From NCBI RefSeq assembly GCF_019431375.1, contig NZ_CP080267.1, positions 2,108,001 through 2,172,000 of the forward strand: 64,000 bases of DNA, read 5' to 3'. Position 1 is the stretch's first letter. Each line of letters starts with the position of its first letter. The DNA comes from Alcanivorax sp. (GTDB lineage: Bacteria; Pseudomonadota; Gammaproteobacteria; Pseudomonadales; Alcanivoracaceae). Under the pieces are notes generated by a model that did not search any database, was not told the origin of the DNA, and worked only from the letters and a program-made list of their open reading frames with translations. A program made the translations under genes and the position numbers. Below, in pieces: positions 7,020 to 16,350 of the stretch.

Positions 7020-9440
7020 TCAAGCGCTCTCTGCCTGCTTTTCCGGCACCCTTGCCCAGCGGGCGATAGGGTTCACCAGGGTACCTGCAAACTGTAGCGC
7101 ACTGGCCGGATCGGCCAGGTCCACCATCTGCTGGTTATTGGCCAGCTGCAGCCGGTTGAGGCATGACAGGGTGAATTCCGGGGCAAAGAGGTCATGGCGG
7201 GCAAATTTATCGGCCAGTTGTGGATGATCCGCCTGATAGGCATGCACGCATTCCGCCACCTGGGCCCAGAAGCTGTCCTCTTCCATCACTTCATGCTCCA
7301 CCAGAATCGCCGCCATAAAGCGGAAGAAGCAGTCGAACACATCGGTCAGCAGTGACAGCACTTTCAGGTCTTCAGGCACGTCCACGGCCAGCCGCCGGAT
7401 CTTGTCCGCCAGCATCACCTCGGTATTGAGAATGGCGCATTCCTCGGCGATGTCTTTCATGATGGCGCGCCGGGGCACCCCGTCTTTCATCACCATGATC
7501 AGGTTTTCCCCGTGGGGCATGAACACCAGATCATGCTGGTAAAAGCAATGCATCAACGGGCGTAAATAACAGCGCAGGTACTCGGCCAGCCAGGCCTGCG
7601 GCGTCATGCCCGAACGGCGAATCAGGGCCGGCAGCAAGGCCTGACCATTGCTATCCACATGCAGCAGTGCCGCCATGGTCATCAGCCCTTCCCCCTCTTC
7701 CAGCAGATCCAGCGGGCTTTCCCGCCACAGGGCCGACAGCATCTTGCGATAGGCACTGTACTGATCCACCGCCTCCTCGAAATGACGCTGCCGATACCCC
7801 ACGCCCGCCACTTCCCGCAGCAGTGTGAAGCCGGTATCGGCCAGTTCCGGATCCTGGTTGACCAAACCATGCAGGAAGTCATTGATCGCTGGCGTGGTGC
7901 TCATGTAATACGGCGACAGGCCTCGCATGAAGCCCATATTGAGTACGGAAATGGCCGTTTTCACGTAACGCTTTTCCGGCTGGTCCAGGTTATAAAAAGT
8001 ACGGATGGACTGCTGCGCCTGGTAACGGTCTTCCCCCTTGCCCAGGCAAATCAGCTTGCGCTCGGCCAGATCAGCGGAAAATACGCTTGCCAGCTTGTTA
8101 TACCACTGCCAGGGATGGACCGGGATCAGGTGGTAGTCCCTGGGTTTTACGCCCTGCTCGCGGAGCATGGCATCAAACGCCAGCCGCTGGCCCTCACCCA
8201 GTTCATGGGTCATCAACGCCTCGTAGTCCAGCCCCTCCTTGGCGGCAAACACTGTGTAGTCCCGGTGCGCTGCGAGCCAGATCAACTGCACCGGCGAGCC
8301 GGCTTCCGGGGTGTAGGACGGGTAGTCCAGTACATCAAAACCAATACGACCATTATTGGCGAGAAAGCAGGGGTGGCCTTCGCTCATGGTGGCTTCAATC
8401 TGCTGGAAATCCGCATCCACCAGGCCTTCCGCATCCGGCACCGGCCGTTGCAACTTGTAGGCACTGCCATACAGGGTGCTGGCGATTTCCTCCATGTAGG
8501 TCGGCATCATGGCCTCGCGGATGCCCAGGGTGTGTTGCAACTCGATGATCATGGCCAGGGCATCCAGCAAGGCCGGCTCCCCATCCACGGTTTTTTCGAT
8601 GCTGCCGGGCTCCACCAGCCAGTGGTTCAGTGCCAGGCGGCGAGCCCGAAAACGGTAGACAATGCCTTCCTTGTCAGTGTGAACCGTGTAGACCCCCGCT
8701 TCCCCTGCAACGGGTTGCGGCGTCAGCAGACGCTCATGGGCCAGCTCTGCCAGGCTCTTGCGGATCTGCACCCGGTTGACCTGTTCCCAGACCGCCGGCG
8801 ACAGATGAGCTGCCGCGCGCTGCGGGGCAAGACGCAACAGATCCCCGCAGGTTTCCCGCCGTGCCGCGATCAGCATGGCGGCCGGGGAATCCAGGAACTG
8901 CTCACGGCAACAGAAGGCCAGGGCCGCCACCTTGGTATCCAGCTTAATGGTATTGGCGTACACAAAACCGCCAAACCGGTTCAGGGTGTGAATGCGCTCA
9001 TTGCGTTCATCCGGCTCCACAACCACCCGCCGCGCCCCCTGATCCCGGAACATGAAGTCCATGACCCCGGCAAAAACGGCACGGGTGAAACCGGATACCG
9101 GTGTCCGGCTGGGCGCCACCAGCACGTGCATGCCGCGATCACCAGGCTGCACCGGATAATGGGCTCCCACCGGATCGCGACGGGGATCGTAACTCTCGAT
9201 CAGGCACACCGGGCGCCCTTCATGGAAACCAAGAAACCCCTCACCGGTGCCCGACTCAGGTAACTGACGATAAAAATCCGCCAGTTGGTTTTCATTCATG
9301 TCCTGCATTCCCCAGTAGCGAGCATGCTCACTGCTCAGCCAGTGGTGGATCAGCGCAATATCATCCGGCACCTGCACAGCACGGATGTGGAAACGGCCAA
9401 AGCCGGTAATATCAACAGAAAACGGGGTCTTGCTTGTCAT
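7020..9440 (-). CDS. Fused hydroxamate acyltransferase and NIS siderophore synthetase
   Basis: This 806-residue fusion has an N-terminal GNAT domain (about 10-185; acetyl-CoA loop region VVVEPDERNERIHTLNRFG) like those that acylate N-hydroxylated diamines. From about 200 on it is an IucA/IucC-family synthetase (GHPCF at 355, the signature PVHPWQW at 440, MPHGENLI at 642). NIS synthetases adenylate a carboxylate and join or cyclise acyl-hydroxamate units. The same domain fusion is known from BibC of bisucaberin synthesis, whereas desferrioxamine and alcaligin pathways use separate proteins. It is the last gene of the operon, overlapping the MFS gene by ATGA. A dihydroxamate or trihydroxamate macrocycle is the likely product; which diamine and acyl group are used is not visible. 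Confidence 0.92.
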   Translation of the reverse strand: MTSKTPFSVDITGFGRFHIRAVQVPDDIALIHHWLSSEHARYWGMQDMNENQLADFYRQLPESGTGEGFLGFHEGRPVCLIESYDPRRDPVGAHYPVQPGDRGMHVLVAPSRTPVSGFTRAVFAGVMDFMFRDQGARRVVVEPDERNERIHTLNRFGGFVYANTIKLDTKVAALAFCCREQFLDSPAAMLIAARRETCGDLLRLAPQRAAAHLSPAVWEQVNRVQIRKSLAELAHERLLTPQPVAGEAGVYTVHTDKEGIVYRFRARRLALNHWLVEPGSIEKTVDGEPALLDALAMIIELQHTLGIREAMMPTYMEEIASTLYGSAYKLQRPVPDAEGLVDADFQQIEATMSEGHPCFLANNGRIGFDVLDYPSYTPEAGSPVQLIWLAAHRDYTVFAAKEGLDYEALMTHELGEGQRLAFDAMLREQGVKPRDYHLIPVHPWQWYNKLASVFSADLAERKLICLGKGEDRYQAQQSIRTFYNLDQPEKRYVKTAISVLNMGFMRGLSPYYMSTTPAINDFLHGLVNQDPELADTGFTLLREVAGVGYRQRHFEEAVDQYSAYRKMLSALWRESPLDLLEEGEGLMTMAALLHVDSNGQALLPALIRRSGMTPQAWLAEYLRCYLRPLMHCFYQHDLVFMPHGENLIMVMKDGVPRRAIMKDIAEECAILNTEVMLADKIRRLAVDVPEDLKVLSLLTDVFDCFFRFMAAILVEHEVMEEDSFWAQVAECVHAYQADHPQLADKFARHDLFAPEFTLSCLNRLQLANNQQMVDLADPASALQFAGTLVNPIARWARVPEKQAESA

Positions 9441-10639
9441 GTTTCACTCCGGGAAAGCGCAGAAAGAAATGAGGCATTACGGGACGACGAGAAAAGCGGG
9501 CGCACCAACACCAGATAAAGCACCAGGGTCAAGGCAAGCCCCAGCGCCCCGGCCAGGAAGGTCGGACGGGGACCGGCAAAGGCCACCAGGGCACCGGTCG
9601 CAAAGGACGACACCAGCACGCCCAGGTTCTGGAAGACACTGATCTTGCTGAAATCAGCGGCATAGCTGGCCGGGCGACTCAGCACATAAAGCAACTGGTC
9701 CAGCCCCACTGTGGCGCGGAACAACCCCCAGCCGTAAAGAAGCCGCCCGGCCAGCACCAGCACCATGCTGCCGCTGGCTTGCAGCATCAGCCCGAGGGCA
9801 CAAAGCGCCATGGCCGGCAGCAGCACCCCCTTGGCATCACCACTGTGGCCACGGCGGTAATCCAGCCACAGCACCAGCACCGCCACCGCACCGGGCAGAG
9901 CAAAGATCGCCCCGGCCAGCACCTCGCTGGAGTTACCGGACAATGCCTCCCAGTAACGGGCGAAAAAGGGACGGGTGAGGTAAATCGCAAAGTAGAACAG
10001 GAACATGACACTGCCGAGACGCAGAATTACCGGCCAGGCCAGGGGATGCGCCGCGCCTTCGGCTTCATCGCTGGCGCGGGGAGCTTGCGAGGTTTTCTGA
10101 CGGAGCAGGTAGAGGCACACCAGGATCTGGAACAGGTCGCCAAACGTCATCAGCAGGTAAACCTGGCGCGGCTCGAAGAACTGCAGTACCGAGCCCCCCA
10201 GAAGCGCGCCGAAGATGGCACCAAAATGCACTACCACGGACAACAGACCGATGGTGCGACCATGGCCGTCCGGTGCTTCCTGACTCATCAGCAGCGGATA
10301 CACCAGCAGGTAGCTGCCCTTGAACACCAGCATGGTCAACGACAACAACCAGAACGCGGTGGCCGACGGCGCCGCCCAGCAAAGTACGCTGAACAACCCG
10401 GCAGCCAACTGGGTATAAACCAGCAACTGAAGCACCGGAATCCGTCGGGCGACCCGAGCCCAGAAGGGAAAGGCAAGCATCACGACCGCGCAACAGGCAG
10501 CGATGTAGGCTCCCACATAGTTGGGGTCGGTAATGCCGAACACGCGCTCGAAAAACTGCGGGTAGAACGGCAGCAGCATGGTATCGCTGACCACCGCGGC
10601 CAGCGTCATGGCGATCAGCCAGAATTTCATGGGTCTCAT
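9437..10639 (-). CDS. MFS transporter of the siderophore cluster
   Basis: The 400-residue protein is very hydrophobic, with about 11-12 predicted helices and the major-facilitator layout (GAYIAACCAVVMLAFPFWARVARRIP resembles the loop 2-3 region). It sits between the N-hydroxylase and the synthetase with overlapping stops and starts on both sides (TAATG at 10637-10641, ATGA at 9437-9440), so it is made with the pathway. Siderophore operons commonly carry an MFS carrier for export of the product. Import is less likely but cannot be excluded. The start could also be the methionine three codons later. Confidence 0.85.
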   Translation of the reverse strand: MRPMKFWLIAMTLAAVVSDTMLLPFYPQFFERVFGITDPNYVGAYIAACCAVVMLAFPFWARVARRIPVLQLLVYTQLAAGLFSVLCWAAPSATAFWLLSLTMLVFKGSYLLVYPLLMSQEAPDGHGRTIGLLSVVVHFGAIFGALLGGSVLQFFEPRQVYLLMTFGDLFQILVCLYLLRQKTSQAPRASDEAEGAAHPLAWPVILRLGSVMFLFYFAIYLTRPFFARYWEALSGNSSEVLAGAIFALPGAVAVLVLWLDYRRGHSGDAKGVLLPAMALCALGLMLQASGSMVLVLAGRLLYGWGLFRATVGLDQLLYVLSRPASYAADFSKISVFQNLGVLVSSFATGALVAFAGPRPTFLAGALGLALTLVLYLVLVRPLFSSSRNASFLSALSRSET

Positions 10640-11967
10640 TACGCGCTCTCCCGCCGGGCTTCCAGCACGACATCGCTCGCTTCCGGCACACCGAACTCCT
10701 GGAAGGCAATCCGTTTTTCCACCCTGTAGGGTTCACGGCCGGTAACCGCACGCAGGATGCAGGCGTTGCGATAGCAAGCCATGCCCAGATCCGGGGTGAC
10801 AAAACCGTGGCTATGCAGCGGGCCGTTCTGGATAAACACATCACCGCGCTGGTCGATGCTGTAATCGCGACGGGGGTCCAGCCGGTCTTGATCATCACGG
10901 CGCAGCCGATCCGAAATACCGTCCAGACAGTAGGGTTCCCGGTACTGGTAGCCGGTGGCCAGCACCAGTGATGAGGTCTGGTGCCGGAAATCACGCTGCT
11001 GCTCATGGTGATGAAAATCCAGCTCCAGCCGGTTGGAGACACGGTCACGGTGTGCCCCGGTCAGGCTGGAGTTGGTCATCAGCACCACCGGCACCTCACC
11101 TGCCAAGCGCTTGCGGTACAGCAAGTCATGGATATCGTTGATCAGCTCCGAGTTAATCCCCTTGTAGAGCTGTTTCTGCTCTGCGATCAGGCGATCACGG
11201 CTGGCCGTCGGCAGACCATGGAAATAGTCCACATACTCCGGCGAGGTCATCTCCAGAGTCAGTTTGGTGTACTCCAGTGGGAAAAACCGCGGTGAGCGGG
11301 TGAGCCAACTGAGCCGATAGCTGTCCGGGCCAGCCAGTTCCAGCAGGTCATAAAAGATTTCTGCTGCACTCTGGCCACTGCCCACCAGAGTGATGCTCCC
11401 CTGTTGTTGCAGCTCGGCCTTGTGCTTGAGGTAATCGCTGGCGTGGATCACGTTCTCGCCCAGCCCCTCACAGCAGGCCGGTATCGACGGCGTGGGACCA
11501 GTGCCCATGACCAGCTTGCGCGCCAGCACCGTTTCACGACCGCCATTATCGTTACGGCGCACGGTCAGCCGGTAGCAGTCACGGGCGTCATCGAACTCGA
11601 TCCGGGACACATGACGATTGAACGCCACATTACTCAGCTGGCCGGCGGCCCACTGGCAGTACTGGTTGTATTCACGGCGCAACAGGAAAAAGTTTTCACG
11701 GATGTAGAAGGCGTACAGGCGACCCTGCTGCTTGATGTAATTGAGAAAACTGTAACGGCTGGTGGGGTCGGCCAGGGTCACCAGATCCGACATGAACGGC
11801 GTCTGCAGGTGCACGTCTTCCATCATTAGTCCGGGGTGCCAGTCAAAGTCGGGATTTTCATCCAGAAACAGGGAAGACAGCCCCTCCACCGGCTCTGCCA
11901 GACAGGCCAGACTGAGATTGAATGGCCCCAGGCCAATACCGACCAGGTCATAAATGGAATCACTCAC
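10639..11967 (-). CDS. Diamine/lysine N-hydroxylase (siderophore monooxygenase)
   Basis: The 442-residue protein is a flavin-dependent N-hydroxylating monooxygenase of the IucD/AlcA/DesB family. The FAD site GIGLGPFNLSLA is near residue 11, the NADPH site LVGSGQSAAEIFYDL lies mid-protein, and the late ATGYQY motif is present. It hydroxylates the terminal amine of cadaverine or putrescine (or lysine/ornithine) with NADPH and oxygen, giving the N-hydroxy amine acylated by the downstream fusion protein. Its start lies eight bases inside the decarboxylase gene, so the two are coupled. Pairing with a decarboxylase favours a free diamine as substrate. Confidence 0.93.
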   Translation of the reverse strand: MSDSIYDLVGIGLGPFNLSLACLAEPVEGLSSLFLDENPDFDWHPGLMMEDVHLQTPFMSDLVTLADPTSRYSFLNYIKQQGRLYAFYIRENFFLLRREYNQYCQWAAGQLSNVAFNRHVSRIEFDDARDCYRLTVRRNDNGGRETVLARKLVMGTGPTPSIPACCEGLGENVIHASDYLKHKAELQQQGSITLVGSGQSAAEIFYDLLELAGPDSYRLSWLTRSPRFFPLEYTKLTLEMTSPEYVDYFHGLPTASRDRLIAEQKQLYKGINSELINDIHDLLYRKRLAGEVPVVLMTNSSLTGAHRDRVSNRLELDFHHHEQQRDFRHQTSSLVLATGYQYREPYCLDGISDRLRRDDQDRLDPRRDYSIDQRGDVFIQNGPLHSHGFVTPDLGMACYRNACILRAVTGREPYRVEKRIAFQEFGVPEASDVVLEARRESA

Positions 11968-13525
11968 AGATCACCTCCGGCTCAGCGTGCTGCGAGGCGT
12001 GCGCTTTTGAGGCTACCAACTGCTGGCCGCCGTATTGCTTGATCAACTCCACGATGGCACGAATGTCCGCCAGACCGGTCTGCGGGTTCAGCAGGGTAAA
12101 CTTGAGATATTGACGGTCATGAACGCGGGTCCCGGCGATCATCGCTTTGCCCGAGCGCATGATGTCGCTGCGAATGGCCGGATTGATCCGGTTAAGCGTC
12201 TGATCATCAACACCGGCAGGCTGATAGCGAAACACCAGGGTGCTCAGCTGAGGCTGGTGTATCACCTGGATATCCGGCTCCGACAGCAATAACAGATAGG
12301 CCTGACGGGCACGCTGGATGACCGTATCGAACGCCTCCCCCAGGGCATCCGCCCCCACCGTGCGCAGCGTCAGCCACAGCTTGAGGGCATCAAACCGCCG
12401 GGTCGTCTGCAGGCTCTTGTCCACCAGATTCGGGGGGCCTTCCTGCCGGGCACAGAAGGGGTTCAGGTAATCCGCATGCCAGGTGACGCAGGACAGGTGA
12501 TGGCGATTACGCACCAGCAGGGCACTGCAACTGACGGGCTGAAAGAAACTCTTGTGGTAATCCACCGTCACCGAGTCGGCCTGCTCAATGCCATCAAGGC
12601 AGTGCCGGTGGCGACGGGAGTTGAGCAGACCGCAGCCGTAGGCCGCATCCACGTGGAACCAGATGTCATGGGCCCGGCAAAGAGCACTGGTGGCCGGCAG
12701 CGGATCAATACTGCCAAAATCCGTGGTGCCGGCGGTGGCCACCACCGCCAGCGGATAGTCGCCCTCAGCCTTGCACCGGAGGATGGCCGCTTCCAGGGCT
12801 TGCGGGTCCATGCGGTAGTAACGGTCGCTCTGCACCGGCACCACCGCCTGATAGCCCAGCCCCAACAGGGAGGCCGCCTTCTGGACACTGAAATGGCTCA
12901 TTTCAGAGGCGAAGATGCGTAACCGACTGGATTCCGAAGGAAGGCCCTGTTCACGGGTGCAGTGATGCCAACGGCGCTGACAGAAATGGTCCCTGGCCAG
13001 CAGCATGGCCATCAGGTTGGACTGGGTGCCTCCTGTGGTAAAAACGCCATCCGCCTCTTCACCCAGCCCGATCCGTTTTGCGGTCCAGTCTACCAGCGCC
13101 TGCTCGATCAGGGTGGCGCCGGCACTCTGATCCCAGGTTTCCACCGCCGTGTTCACGCCACTCTGAATCGCTTCGGCCAGCACCGCCGGCAGGGTGACCG
13201 GACAATTCAGATGGGCCAGGTAACGGGGATGATGGAAATACACTGCATCACGCAGGTACAGGTCATCCACCTCGACCAAAGCCTGTTCCAGATTGCCAAG
13301 AGGGCAATCCAGATCCACACGGCTGAACAACGGCGCCAGCTCGCCTGGGCGAATGCCGCTGAATGGACCGGTCGTGACCTCCAGCCGATGCTGCAGCAAA
13401 TCCATAACTGCCTGCATGCCCTGGCGGTAATCACTCACGCTGAAGTCACCAAAAACGGGAAACGGCTCGGCAGTCCCGCTGCCGTCGGGTCTGGACGGCA
13501 TGAACGGCACAGCTTGATCACTCAT
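11960..13525 (-). CDS. PLP-dependent decarboxylase, first step of siderophore synthesis
   Basis: This 521-residue group II decarboxylase (DesA/RhbB/Ddc relatives) has TTGGTQSNLMA near 163, HVDAAYG with the PLP-ring Asp at 293, and the Schiff-base Lys at 325 in VDYHKSFFQP. In this family the substrate is lysine, ornithine or 2,4-diaminobutyrate. With the N-hydroxylase and a BibC-like synthetase next to it, lysine to cadaverine is the most likely reaction. A good AAGGA lies just before the ATG at 13525. It is the first gene of the operon, about 190 bases from the Fur-box-like promoter. Confidence 0.92.
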   Translation of the reverse strand: MSDQAVPFMPSRPDGSGTAEPFPVFGDFSVSDYRQGMQAVMDLLQHRLEVTTGPFSGIRPGELAPLFSRVDLDCPLGNLEQALVEVDDLYLRDAVYFHHPRYLAHLNCPVTLPAVLAEAIQSGVNTAVETWDQSAGATLIEQALVDWTAKRIGLGEEADGVFTTGGTQSNLMAMLLARDHFCQRRWHHCTREQGLPSESSRLRIFASEMSHFSVQKAASLLGLGYQAVVPVQSDRYYRMDPQALEAAILRCKAEGDYPLAVVATAGTTDFGSIDPLPATSALCRAHDIWFHVDAAYGCGLLNSRRHRHCLDGIEQADSVTVDYHKSFFQPVSCSALLVRNRHHLSCVTWHADYLNPFCARQEGPPNLVDKSLQTTRRFDALKLWLTLRTVGADALGEAFDTVIQRARQAYLLLLSEPDIQVIHQPQLSTLVFRYQPAGVDDQTLNRINPAIRSDIMRSGKAMIAGTRVHDRQYLKFTLLNPQTGLADIRAIVELIKQYGGQQLVASKAHASQHAEPEVICE

Positions 13526-13706
13526 GATGTATCCTTAGCTTGTCGGGTAACGTGTCAAAAGAGAAAGACATGACGGGGCCCCACCACTCATGGCAGTGTC
13601 GAGACTCGGTCGGATTTGTGCCGGGGAAGACCGGCTGGAGAGGCTGGCTTTGAGGCTGGCCATGGCGCCGCAACGCCTAACAGGAAGTGCTGACAGACGC
13701 CATAGT

Positions 13707-13742
13707 GAAAATGATTCTCGTTTAATGTTTTGGCGCTGTCAA
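13707..13742 (-). promoter_or_regulatory. Promoter of the siderophore operon with Fur-box-like operator
   Basis: On the minus strand TTGACA (13742-13737) is followed after 17 bases by GAGAAT (13719-13714). The 19 bases at 13707-13725 read GAAAATGATTCTCGTTTAA and match the Fur consensus at 12 of 19 positions, 8 of the first 9. The operator covers the -10 element, the layout expected for iron-dependent repression. No Fur protein or binding data are in the window. Confidence 0.65.
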
Positions 13743-13820
13743 ACCGGAATCCGTAAAATCCACGCCCTCGTATGCCGATATTCTGTCCACTCCAACGGAC
13801 AGTCCCGGACAGGTGAACCG

Positions 13821-14612
13821 ATGAACAAAACGCCTTTCATGATTCTGGCCATGCTGCTGCTCGCTGGTTGCGACAAGACCCCCACAGGGCGCGACCAGCT
13901 GGCACTGGTTCCGGCGTCGATGATGGCCCAGTTTGGCAGCCAGGCCTTTCTGCAGATGCAGCAACAGATTCCCGTCAGCGAGAATGCGACCAGCAATGCG
14001 CGAGTGCAGTGCATCGCCCGGGAAATCCTGCTGGAAGTGGGCAATCGCTTTCCCGGCACGCCCATGCCGGATACCTGGGAAATCGTGCTGTTTGATGACC
14101 CCACCCCCAACGCCTTTGCCCTGCCCGGCGGCAAGATCGGCGTGAATCAGGGATTACTGGACGTGGCCGGCAACAATGCCCAGCTGGCCACGGTGATCGG
14201 CCATGAGGTAGCCCATGTACTGGCACGCCACGGCAATGAGCGGCTGACCCAGGAACTGGGCATCAAGGCGATATTGTTACTGGTGGGGCTGTTCAGCGAG
14301 GGAGACGGAGACAGCGAGCGGATCATCCAGGCGCTGGGGCTGGGTGCCCATCTGGGCATTGCCCTGCCCTTCAGCCGCGCCCACGAGGAGGAAGCGGACG
14401 TGATGGGGCTGGAGTTGATGGCCAGCGCCGGCTTCGATCCGCGAGAGAGCACGCAACTATGGCGTAACATGGCCGCCGCCGGAGGCGGGCAACCGCTGGA
14501 GTTCCTGTCTACCCACCCCAATCACGATTCGCGCATCGGTGCTCTGCAAGCGCGCATGGAAGAAGCCCGCCGGCTTTATCGGGCAACCGATCCCGCCCAT
14601 TGTGGAAACTGA
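13821..14612 (+). CDS. M48-family metallopeptidase lipoprotein
   Basis: This 263-residue protein begins with a lipoprotein signal ending in LLAGC (Cys17), so it should be lipid-anchored outside the inner membrane. HEVAH at 128-132 is the zinc site and EAD at 191-193 supplies the third ligand, as in M48C periplasmic peptidases such as BepA/LoiP, which help outer-membrane protein quality control. An open frame extends upstream to 13590, but ATG 13821 follows AGGTGA and begins the signal peptide. There is no TPR region, so it is nearer to LoiP than to BepA. It is transcribed away from the siderophore operon and ends at a shared hairpin. Confidence 0.9.
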   Translation: MNKTPFMILAMLLLAGCDKTPTGRDQLALVPASMMAQFGSQAFLQMQQQIPVSENATSNARVQCIAREILLEVGNRFPGTPMPDTWEIVLFDDPTPNAFALPGGKIGVNQGLLDVAGNNAQLATVIGHEVAHVLARHGNERLTQELGIKAILLLVGLFSEGDGDSERIIQALGLGAHLGIALPFSRAHEEEADVMGLELMASAGFDPRESTQLWRNMAAAGGGQPLEFLSTHPNHDSRIGALQARMEEARRLYRATDPAHCGN

Positions 14613-14627
14613 CCGTGGCCACAAACG

Positions 14628-14666
14628 CAAAGGGCACCGGGAGAATGTACTCCCGATGCCCTTTTC
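14628..14666. terminator. Bidirectional terminator between convergent genes
   Basis: AAAGGGCA-CCGGGAG, a six-base loop, and CTCCCG-ATGCCCTTTT form a long stem with A-rich and T-rich flanks. It lies between the M48 lipoprotein stop (14612) and the monooxygenase stop (14691). Confidence 0.8.
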
Positions 14667-14690
14667 TGTGAATCTGATGGCGTCGCCGGA

Positions 14691-16226
14691 TCAGGCCCGG
14701 GCGGCCGCCTCTGCTTCCTTCGTCTGTGCCACAACCGCCGGCTGCCAAGTGTAATCCTTCATGTTCACGGTCCAGGTGCGAGCCATAAACTGGAAGGTGG
14801 CGTGGGGCCACAGGGCGGTATTGCGGCCATCGGCCTGCTGATACCAGCTCATGCAGCCGCCGTTCTGCCACACGGTGCCTTTCAGCTCTTCCTGCAGCTT
14901 GTCGTTGTAGCGATCCTGCACATCCTGTTTCACATTCAGCCAGGCATCACCACGCTCATCCAGTTTACCGATGGCATCCATGATGTAGCGCACCTGGCTC
15001 TCGATCATGAAGATGATGGAGTTATGCCCCAGGCCGGTATTCGGTCCCACCAGCTGGAACATATTCGGGTAACCGCTGACGGTGGTACCCAGGTAGGCCT
15101 CAGCGGCGTCTTTCCAGTCATCCTGCAGACGGCGGCCCGGCAGGCCGGTGATCTCGAAACCCTTCATGTAGATGCGCGGATCGACGATAAAGCCGGTACC
15201 CAGCACCAGGCAATCCGCCTGCTGTTCCGTACCGTCGTTGAAGACGATGCTGTTCTCGCGGATTTCCTTCACCCCCTCGGTAACCAGTGACACATTGTCC
15301 CGGTTGAAGGTGGGGTAATAATTGTTGGAAATCAGGATGCGCTTGCAGCCCAGAGTGTAGCTGGGAATCAGCTTGCGAGCGGTTTCCTTGTCCTTCACCT
15401 GATAACGGATAAAGGCCTTCAGGGCTGGCTCCGCCAGCTTGGCCAGGCGCGGGTTGAAGATCGGCACCACCCTGACCTCATTGCTGAGATACAGACGCAG
15501 GCGGTGCAGCTTGCGCAGGGCCGGGAAGCGGCGGAACATCCACTTGCTCAGGCCGGAATAGGCGCGCTCGTCGCGGGGAATGATCCACGGCGGGGTGCGC
15601 TGCACTACAGTCAGGTGGCCGGCCTCTTTGGCCACGTGGGGCACATATTGAATGGCGCTGGCACCGGTACCGATGGACACCACCTTCTTGCCGGCCATGT
15701 CGTAATCATGGTCCCACTGGGCAGAGTGGATGATCTTGCCCTTGAAGTTTTCCATGCCCTTGAAGTTAGGGAAAGAAGGCACATGCAGGGGGCCACTGGC
15801 CAGCACCCAGTGCTGGCAGATCACCTGGGAGCCATCTGCCAGATCCAGGGTCCACAGAGCGACCTGGTCATCAAAATGGGCACCGGTCACTTCTGCATTG
15901 AAGCGGGTGAACGGGCGAATGCCGTGCTTGTCAGTAACCCCTTTGATGTAGTTGTGGATTTCCTGCTGGCCGCTGTAGCGATGGCTCCAGTCCGGGTTAC
16001 CCTCGAAGGAAAACGAATACATGTGCGACTGCACATCGCAGGCGGCCCCGGGGTAGCTGTTGTGATTCCAGGTACCGCCCACATCGCGGCCCTTCTCCAG
16101 CAGCACAAAATCATCGATACCGGCCTCACGCAGCTTGATGGCCATACACAGCCCACCAAAGCCACCACCAACGATGGCCACCTTTACGCGACGGGTTTGT
16201 ACATTGATCCGGGCCTGACTTGTCAT
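14691..16226 (-). CDS. Baeyer-Villiger-type flavin monooxygenase
   Basis: The 511-residue class B flavin monooxygenase has an N-terminal FAD Rossmann site IVGGGFGGLCMA, then GGTWNHNSYPGAACD, the Baeyer-Villiger fingerprint FKGKIIHSAQWDHD (FxGxxxHxxxW), the NADPH site SIGTGASAIQ, and ATG-like LGTGF. Such enzymes insert oxygen next to a ketone using NADPH and O2, in cyclic-ketone or hydrocarbon breakdown. ATG at 16226 was chosen over an upstream start because GGAGG lies just before it. The divergent AraC-type gene is its likely regulator. The substrate cannot be told from sequence. Confidence 0.92.
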   Translation of the reverse strand: MTSQARINVQTRRVKVAIVGGGFGGLCMAIKLREAGIDDFVLLEKGRDVGGTWNHNSYPGAACDVQSHMYSFSFEGNPDWSHRYSGQQEIHNYIKGVTDKHGIRPFTRFNAEVTGAHFDDQVALWTLDLADGSQVICQHWVLASGPLHVPSFPNFKGMENFKGKIIHSAQWDHDYDMAGKKVVSIGTGASAIQYVPHVAKEAGHLTVVQRTPPWIIPRDERAYSGLSKWMFRRFPALRKLHRLRLYLSNEVRVVPIFNPRLAKLAEPALKAFIRYQVKDKETARKLIPSYTLGCKRILISNNYYPTFNRDNVSLVTEGVKEIRENSIVFNDGTEQQADCLVLGTGFIVDPRIYMKGFEITGLPGRRLQDDWKDAAEAYLGTTVSGYPNMFQLVGPNTGLGHNSIIFMIESQVRYIMDAIGKLDERGDAWLNVKQDVQDRYNDKLQEELKGTVWQNGGCMSWYQQADGRNTALWPHATFQFMARTWTVNMKDYTWQPAVVAQTKEAEAAARA

Positions 16227-16350
16227 CCTTATCCTCCATGGACAGCGCCAACTGTCATTCGTCATTGCCCGCTACTCTAGCCATGGTTGGTGCTGGTGAA
16301 TACGTGTTAACCTGAGTCGAAAATTGATAATTCCGGCCAAGGCTATACCC

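Noticed and set aside
7659..9263. A 534-codon open frame on the plus strand
   Set aside because: It lies wholly antisense to the siderophore fusion gene, whose domains are unmistakable. High GC produces such shadow frames; the same applies to long frames opposite glnE (31323-33449), pit (38046-39497), ilvD (50026-52203) and pqiB (56319-58148).
14691..16226. AlmA-type long-chain alkane monooxygenase
   Set aside because: Tempting in an Alcanivorax-like genome, but the FxGxxxHxxxW fingerprint and overall motif order fit the Baeyer-Villiger group; AlmA has a different N-terminal pattern as I recall it. Left as Baeyer-Villiger type.
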